Assembly (NCBI RefSeq): GCF_003525665.1
Contig: NZ_DQDX01000150.1
Span: 6,129-13,469, forward strand
Length of the DNA stretch: 7,341 nucleotides
Source: Flavobacterium sp.
GTDB taxonomy: Bacteria > Bacteroidota > Bacteroidia > Flavobacteriales > Flavobacteriaceae
Reading direction: 5' to 3'
In this document: in pieces, positions 4,865 through 7,341 of the stretch
Layout of the letters: each line of letters starts with the position of its first letter
Numbering within the stretch: position 1 is the stretch's first letter
Translations under genes and position numbers: made by a program
Notes under the pieces: model-generated
Databases searched by the model: none
Seen by the model: the letters and a program-made list of their open reading frames with translations, nothing else
What the model was told of the DNA's origin: nothing

Positions 4865-5347
4865 ATGGATTTAAAAGAAATTCAAAACCTAATCAAATTT
4901 GTATCTAATTCAGGCGTTGCAGAAGTAAAGTTAGAAACTGGTGACATTAAAATCACTATCAGAACAACTTTAGAAGGAAACTCTCCTGATATCACTTACG
5001 TGCAACAAGCTCCAATGCAACAAACGCTTCAACAAGCAGCTCCAGTTGCTCCAGCAGCACAAGCTCCAGTTGCTCCAGCAGCGCCAGCGGTTGATGAAAA
5101 TGCAAAATACGTAACTATCAAATCTCCAATGATTGGTACTTTCTACAGAAAACCAGCTCCAGACAAACCATCGTTTGTAGAAGTTGGAACATCAATTGGT
5201 AAAGGCGATGTACTTTGCGTAGTTGAAGCAATGAAATTATTCAACGAAATTGAAGCTGAAATTTCAGGTAAAATTGTAAAAATTCTAGTTGATGATATGT
5301 CTCCAGTAGAATTTGACCAACCTTTATTCTTAGTAGATCCATCATAA
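4865..5347 (+). CDS. accB: Acetyl-CoA carboxylase biotin carboxyl carrier protein
   Basis: BCCP carries carboxybiotin between the biotin carboxylase (AccC, next gene) and the carboxyltransferase in malonyl-CoA synthesis. The 160-residue protein has a short N-terminal domain (1-45, MDLKEIQNLIKFV start). A flexible Ala/Pro/Gln linker (about 47-76) follows, then the biotinyl domain (79-158). Biotin is attached at Lys124 in EAMKLFNEIE. The segment YRKPAPDKPSF (94-104) is the 'thumb' typical of acetyl-CoA carboxylase BCCP, which argues against a propionyl-CoA carboxylase carrier. The linker contains a 24-bp duplicated unit. The carboxyltransferase genes accA and accD are not in the window. Confidence 0.97.
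   Translation: MDLKEIQNLIKFVSNSGVAEVKLETGDIKITIRTTLEGNSPDITYVQQAPMQQTLQQAAPVAPAAQAPVAPAAPAVDENAKYVTIKSPMIGTFYRKPAPDKPSFVEVGTSIGKGDVLCVVEAMKLFNEIEAEISGKIVKILVDDMSPVEFDQPLFLVDPS
5038..5082 (+). repeat. 24-bp tandem duplication in the accB linker
   Basis: A perfect 21-bp direct repeat (5038-5058 and 5062-5082, starting AGCTCCAGTTGCTCC) has a 24-bp period, i.e. eight codons, encoding APVAPAAQ then APVAPAAP. It lies in the flexible linker, so length change by slippage should be tolerated. Confidence 0.85.
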
Positions 5348-5430
5348 TTTTAAATTCCAATATTTTAAATTCCAAAGCCCAAGTTTATTTCTTAGGTATT
5401 GGAGTTTGGAATTTGTTTTTTGAATTTTAA
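5347..5430 (+). repeat. Small inverted/direct repeat between accB and accC
   Basis: ATTTTAAATTCCAA occurs twice with a 15-bp period (5347-5360 and 5362-5375). The second unit's AAATTCCAAA (5367-5376) is the perfect inverse of TTTGGAATTT (5405-5414), and CCAATA (5357-5362) is matched by TATTGG (5397-5402). A decayed copy, TGAATTTTAAA, follows at 5421. The AAATTCCAA/TTGGAATTT unit fits what I recall as a recurrent intergenic motif in Flavobacterium. The stem would form in the accB-accC mRNA. No T tract marks it as a strong terminator. Confidence 0.6.
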
Positions 5431-5440
5431 AAAAAATAAG

Positions 5441-6790
5441 ATGTTTAAAAAAATATTAATTGCCAACAGAGGCGAAATTGCTCTTAGAGTAATTAGAACC
5501 TGCAGAGAAATGGGCATCAAGACAGTAGCAGTTTATTCTACTGCCGATGCCGAAAGTTTGCACGTTAAATTTGCAGACGAAGCCGTTTGCATCGGTCCGC
5601 CACCAAGTAATTTATCTTACTTAAAAATGTCAAATATTATTGCAGCTGCCGAAATCACTAACGCAGATGCAATTCACCCAGGATATGGTTTCTTGTCTGA
5701 AAATGCTAAATTTTCCAAAATTTGTCAAGAACACGGAATCAAGTTTATTGGTGCTTCTCCAGAAATGATTGAAAAAATGGGAGATAAGGCTACTGCCAAA
5801 TCTACTATGATTGAAGCAGGAGTTCCATGTGTGCCAGGTTCTGAGGGAATTTTAGATTCTTTTGAAGACGCTCAAAAAGTAGCTAAAGAAATAGGTTATC
5901 CTGTTATGATGAAAGCAACTGCTGGTGGTGGTGGAAAAGGAATGCGTGCCATTTGGAAAGAAGAAGATTTACTTAAAGCTTGGGAAAGTGCACGTCAAGA
6001 AGCTGCAGCAGCATTCGGAAACGATGGTATGTACATGGAAAAACTTATTGAAGAACCACGTCATATTGAAATTCAAGTTGTTGGAGATTCTTACGGAAAA
6101 GCATGTCATCTTTCAGAAAGAGATTGTTCTGTTCAAAGACGTCACCAAAAATTAACCGAAGAAACGCCATCACCATTCATGACCGATGAATTACGTGAAA
6201 AAATGGGACAAGCAGCAGTAAAAGCAGCCGAATATATTCAATATGAAGGCGCTGGAACTGTAGAATTCTTGGTTGATAAACACAGAAATTTCTACTTCAT
6301 GGAAATGAATACTCGTATCCAAGTAGAGCACCCAATTACAGAACAAGTTGTAGATTACGATTTAATTCGTGAGCAAATTCTAGTTGCTGCTGGAGTACCA
6401 ATTTCAGGAAAAAATTACTATCCAAATCTGCATGCAATAGAATGCCGTATCAACGCCGAAGATCCATACAATGATTTCCGTCCTTCACCAGGTAAAATCA
6501 CTGTGCTTCATGCGCCAGGCGGACACGGAGTGCGTCTAGATACACACGTTTACGCAGGTTACACGATTCCGCCAAACTACGACTCAATGATCGCCAAGTT
6601 AATTACAACGGCGCAAACAAGAGAAGAAGCAATTAGCAAAATGAAACGCGCACTAGACGAGTTTTATATTGAAGGAATAAAAACCACAATACCTTTCCAC
6701 AGACAATTAATGGACGAACCCGATTATGTTGCTGGAAATTACACCACAGCATTCATGGAGTCCTTTAAAATGAAGGAAATCGAAGAATAA
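5441..6790 (+). CDS. accC: Acetyl-CoA carboxylase, biotin carboxylase subunit
   Basis: AccC uses ATP and bicarbonate to carboxylate the biotin on AccB, the first half-reaction of acetyl-CoA carboxylase. At 449 residues it equals E. coli AccC. It starts MFKKILIANRGEIALRV, then HPGYGFLSEN (79-88), Lys116 for nucleotide binding, and the glycine-rich ATP-grasp loop with KATAGGGGKG (158-167). EPRHIEIQ (205-212), RDCSVQRRHQK (227-237) and MEMNTRIQVEHP (287-298) follow. Glu288, Asn290, Arg292 and Glu296 match the metal and active-site positions of the E. coli enzyme. The frame stays open upstream to a TTG at 5399, adding 14 residues, but these read through the repeat between the genes and are not family-like, so ATG 5441 is chosen. 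A terminator follows, closing the fabH-accB-accC unit. Confidence 0.97.
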   Translation: MFKKILIANRGEIALRVIRTCREMGIKTVAVYSTADAESLHVKFADEAVCIGPPPSNLSYLKMSNIIAAAEITNADAIHPGYGFLSENAKFSKICQEHGIKFIGASPEMIEKMGDKATAKSTMIEAGVPCVPGSEGILDSFEDAQKVAKEIGYPVMMKATAGGGGKGMRAIWKEEDLLKAWESARQEAAAAFGNDGMYMEKLIEEPRHIEIQVVGDSYGKACHLSERDCSVQRRHQKLTEETPSPFMTDELREKMGQAAVKAAEYIQYEGAGTVEFLVDKHRNFYFMEMNTRIQVEHPITEQVVDYDLIREQILVAAGVPISGKNYYPNLHAIECRINAEDPYNDFRPSPGKITVLHAPGGHGVRLDTHVYAGYTIPPNYDSMIAKLITTAQTREEAISKMKRALDEFYIEGIKTTIPFHRQLMDEPDYVAGNYTTAFMESFKMKEIEE

Positions 6791-6794
6791 AACC

Positions 6795-6828
6795 AAAACC
6801 ATTCGTTAATTCGGATGGTTTTTTTTTT
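6795..6828 (+). terminator. Intrinsic terminator after accC
   Basis: AAAACCATTCG (6795-6805) pairs with CGGATGGTTTT (6812-6822), with one G-T wobble and a TTAATT loop (6806-6811). The T run continues to 6828. It starts 5 bases after the accC stop and ends the fabH-accB-accC transcript. Confidence 0.9.
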
Positions 6829-6849
6829 AATCTGAACTTGTTTCAGATT
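6829..6849. repeat. Palindromic hairpin after the accC terminator
   Basis: AATCTGAA (6829-6836) and TTCAGATT (6842-6849) form an 8-bp perfect stem around a CTTGT loop. There is no T tract. It resembles the CTGAACTTGTTTCAG-type palindromes I recall as dispersed in Bacteroidetes. A partial echo, CCTGAGCTTG, occurs near 6891-6900. No gene is associated. Confidence 0.45.
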
Positions 6850-6925
6850 CTCAACTTAGCATTAAAGCCAATTAAAAACAGATTCGCATCCTGAGCTTGA
6901 TTTATTAGGTGAAGTCTACTTTTTT

Positions 6926-7072
6926 GAAGCTACTTCCAGCTATCCATTGCAATCTTGCTCAACAACCACCATTTTTCTAAGACAAAAAAGGAGCTTCTAT
7001 GGTCGCTCTTTTTTGTCAAGAAAAATTGGCGGTTCTTTTCACAAGGATTTCCATTGCTATCTGGGCTAGGGC
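6926..7072 (+). repeat. Structured intergenic element, copy 2
   Basis: The left arm GAAGCTACTTCCAGC (6926-6940) continues TATCCATTGCAATCTTG. The right arm CAAGGATTTCC starts at 7042 and ends CTATCTGGGCTAGGG at 7072. AATCTTG (6951-6957) pairs with CAAGGATT (7042-7049) with one bulged G. Inside, a long imperfect hairpin runs from AACC (6964) to GGTT (7034). Its inner part, GACAAAAAAGGAGC (6981-6994), pairs with GCTCTTTTTTGTC (7005-7017) with one bulge. TCCATTGC[A/T]ATCT is also present as a direct repeat (6943-6955, 7050-7062). Arms and layout match copies 1 and 3. A structured RNA such as the Rfam Flavo-1 motif, or a nonautonomous mobile repeat, are both possible identities; neither is established here. 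Confidence 0.65.
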
Positions 7073-7083
7073 AATAGTTTTCA

Positions 7084-7116
7084 TGAGAAGTTTTGATTAA
7101 ATTCTCACTTTTTTTT
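7084..7116 (+). terminator. Possible intrinsic terminator
   Basis: TGAGAA (7084-7089) pairs with TTCTCA (7102-7107); an inner TTT/AAA pairing closes a GATT loop after a 2-nt bulge, and an eight-T run follows CA-C. No gene lies upstream on this strand apart from element copy 2, so it would only make sense if that element is transcribed on the plus strand. Confidence 0.3.
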
Positions 7117-7180
7117 AATGCTAAAAATTAAGAAAAAGCTGTATTGGAATTCTGATTTTACAAAAGACAAAACCAATCTA

Positions 7181-7196
7181 TCCCGAAACTTCGGGA
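7181..7196. repeat. 16-nt palindrome in element copy 3, left
   Basis: TCCCGAAACTTCGGGA folds on itself as TCCCGA/TCGGGA with a 4-nt loop. It differs from the palindrome at 7272-7287 by a single base (A instead of G at 7188) and lies at the GGGCTA-type end of copy 3. Confidence 0.75.
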
Positions 7197-7271
7197 CTGA
7201 TAGTAGTGGCATCTCGTCTTTTGGGACGAGATAGAACGAATAACAGGAATAGGGAAACCAAAAAGAACCAA

Positions 7272-7287
7272 TCCCGAAGCTTCGGGA
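7272..7287. repeat. 16-nt palindrome in element copy 3, right
   Basis: TCCCGAAGCTTCGGGA is a perfect 16-bp palindrome, the near twin of 7181-7196. The pair brackets most of copy 3 and could form either two local hairpins or one long-range stem. The window then ends in A-rich sequence (7299-7341) in which I see no feature. Confidence 0.75.
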
Positions 7288-7341
7288 ATTCGCTCCTTAA
7301 AAAATTATAAAAAAAAAAAACAATAAAAAAATAAAAAAAAG

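Larger units (their letters stand above)
7178..7299 (-). repeat. Structured intergenic element, copy 3 (inverted)
   Basis: On the minus strand the left arm at 7249-7229 begins TTCCTGTTATTCG and ends CTATCT, matching copy 1's TTCCTGCTTTACG...ATATCT at 15 of 21 positions. The central hairpin is ATCTCGTC (7211-7218) with GACGAGAT (7225-7232), 8 perfect pairs around TTTTGG. The right arm GCCACTACTATCAG (7210-7197) is like copy 2's TCCATTGCTATCTG. A 16-bp palindrome interrupts the expected GGGCTA end, and a second lies near the other end, by GGAGCGAATTC. It points away from copy 2, so the two are head to head when read from their GGGCTA ends. Confidence 0.55.

Noticed and set aside
5038..5082. Start of a CRISPR or other repeat array
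   Set aside because: Only two units, in frame, inside the Ala/Pro linker of accB; an ordinary coding duplication.
5399..5440. TTG start giving accC 14 extra residues
   Set aside because: The extra residues are translated from the intergenic repeat. The ATG at 5441 gives the canonical MFKKILIANRGE start and the exact family length.
5925..6155. Second plus-strand frame inside accC
   Set aside because: It overlaps the ATP-grasp core of accC in another frame and is lysine-rich with no family character; a shadow frame.
6791..7341. A hidden protein gene in the terminal 550 bases
   Set aside because: All frames on both strands are broken by frequent stops, and the region is filled with hairpins, palindromes and A/T runs; no start with a family-like product was seen.

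Overview
The window is AT-rich bacterial chromosome from a member of the Bacteroidetes, most likely Flavobacteriaceae and plausibly Flavobacterium. Four things support this. Promoters follow the Bacteroidetes pattern (-7 box TAnnTTTG, sometimes with TTTG/TTG upstream). Start codons follow A-rich leaders with no Shine-Dalgarno sequence. The ribosomal protein L32 lacks zinc-ribbon cysteines. A small surface protein carries a PID-type C-terminal sorting signal of a kind I associate with flavobacteria. Most of the window is ordinary core metabolism; the less ordinary content is between the genes.

Layout, left to right. Positions 1-118 hold one copy of a structured intergenic element. Next is a methylmalonyl-CoA epimerase gene (171-572), then a tRNA with anticodon CAU (671-744) and its terminator. 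A 67-residue exported protein with a PID-CTERM-like tail (927-1130) converges on riboflavin synthase (ribE, minus strand, 1163-1753), and the two share a bidirectional terminator. ribE and pdxA (1815-2876) diverge from a 61-bp gap in which two -7 boxes face each other. A consensus promoter and a 5' leader hairpin then open the DUF177/YceD-rpmF pair (2954-3703), which ends at a clear terminator. fabH, accB and accC (3844-6790) run in one direction and end at another terminator; a small inverted/direct repeat sits between accB and accC. The last 550 bases (6791-7341) contain no credible gene, but hold two more copies of the structured element, arranged head to head, and several palindromes.

How the genes work together. 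FabH starts fatty-acid synthesis, and AccB plus AccC are the biotin carrier and biotin carboxylase of acetyl-CoA carboxylase, which supplies malonyl-CoA. The DUF177 protein is thought to act in 23S rRNA/large-subunit maturation together with L32. PdxA (pyridoxal phosphate), RibE (riboflavin) and the epimerase (propionyl-CoA/methylmalonyl-CoA metabolism) are independent housekeeping functions.

I see no mobile-element transposase, CRISPR array, toxin-antitoxin or defence system. The best candidates for something under-described are the three-copy structured element family (conserved arms around a hairpin whose sequence changes but whose pairing is kept) and the tiny PID-CTERM-like exported protein.
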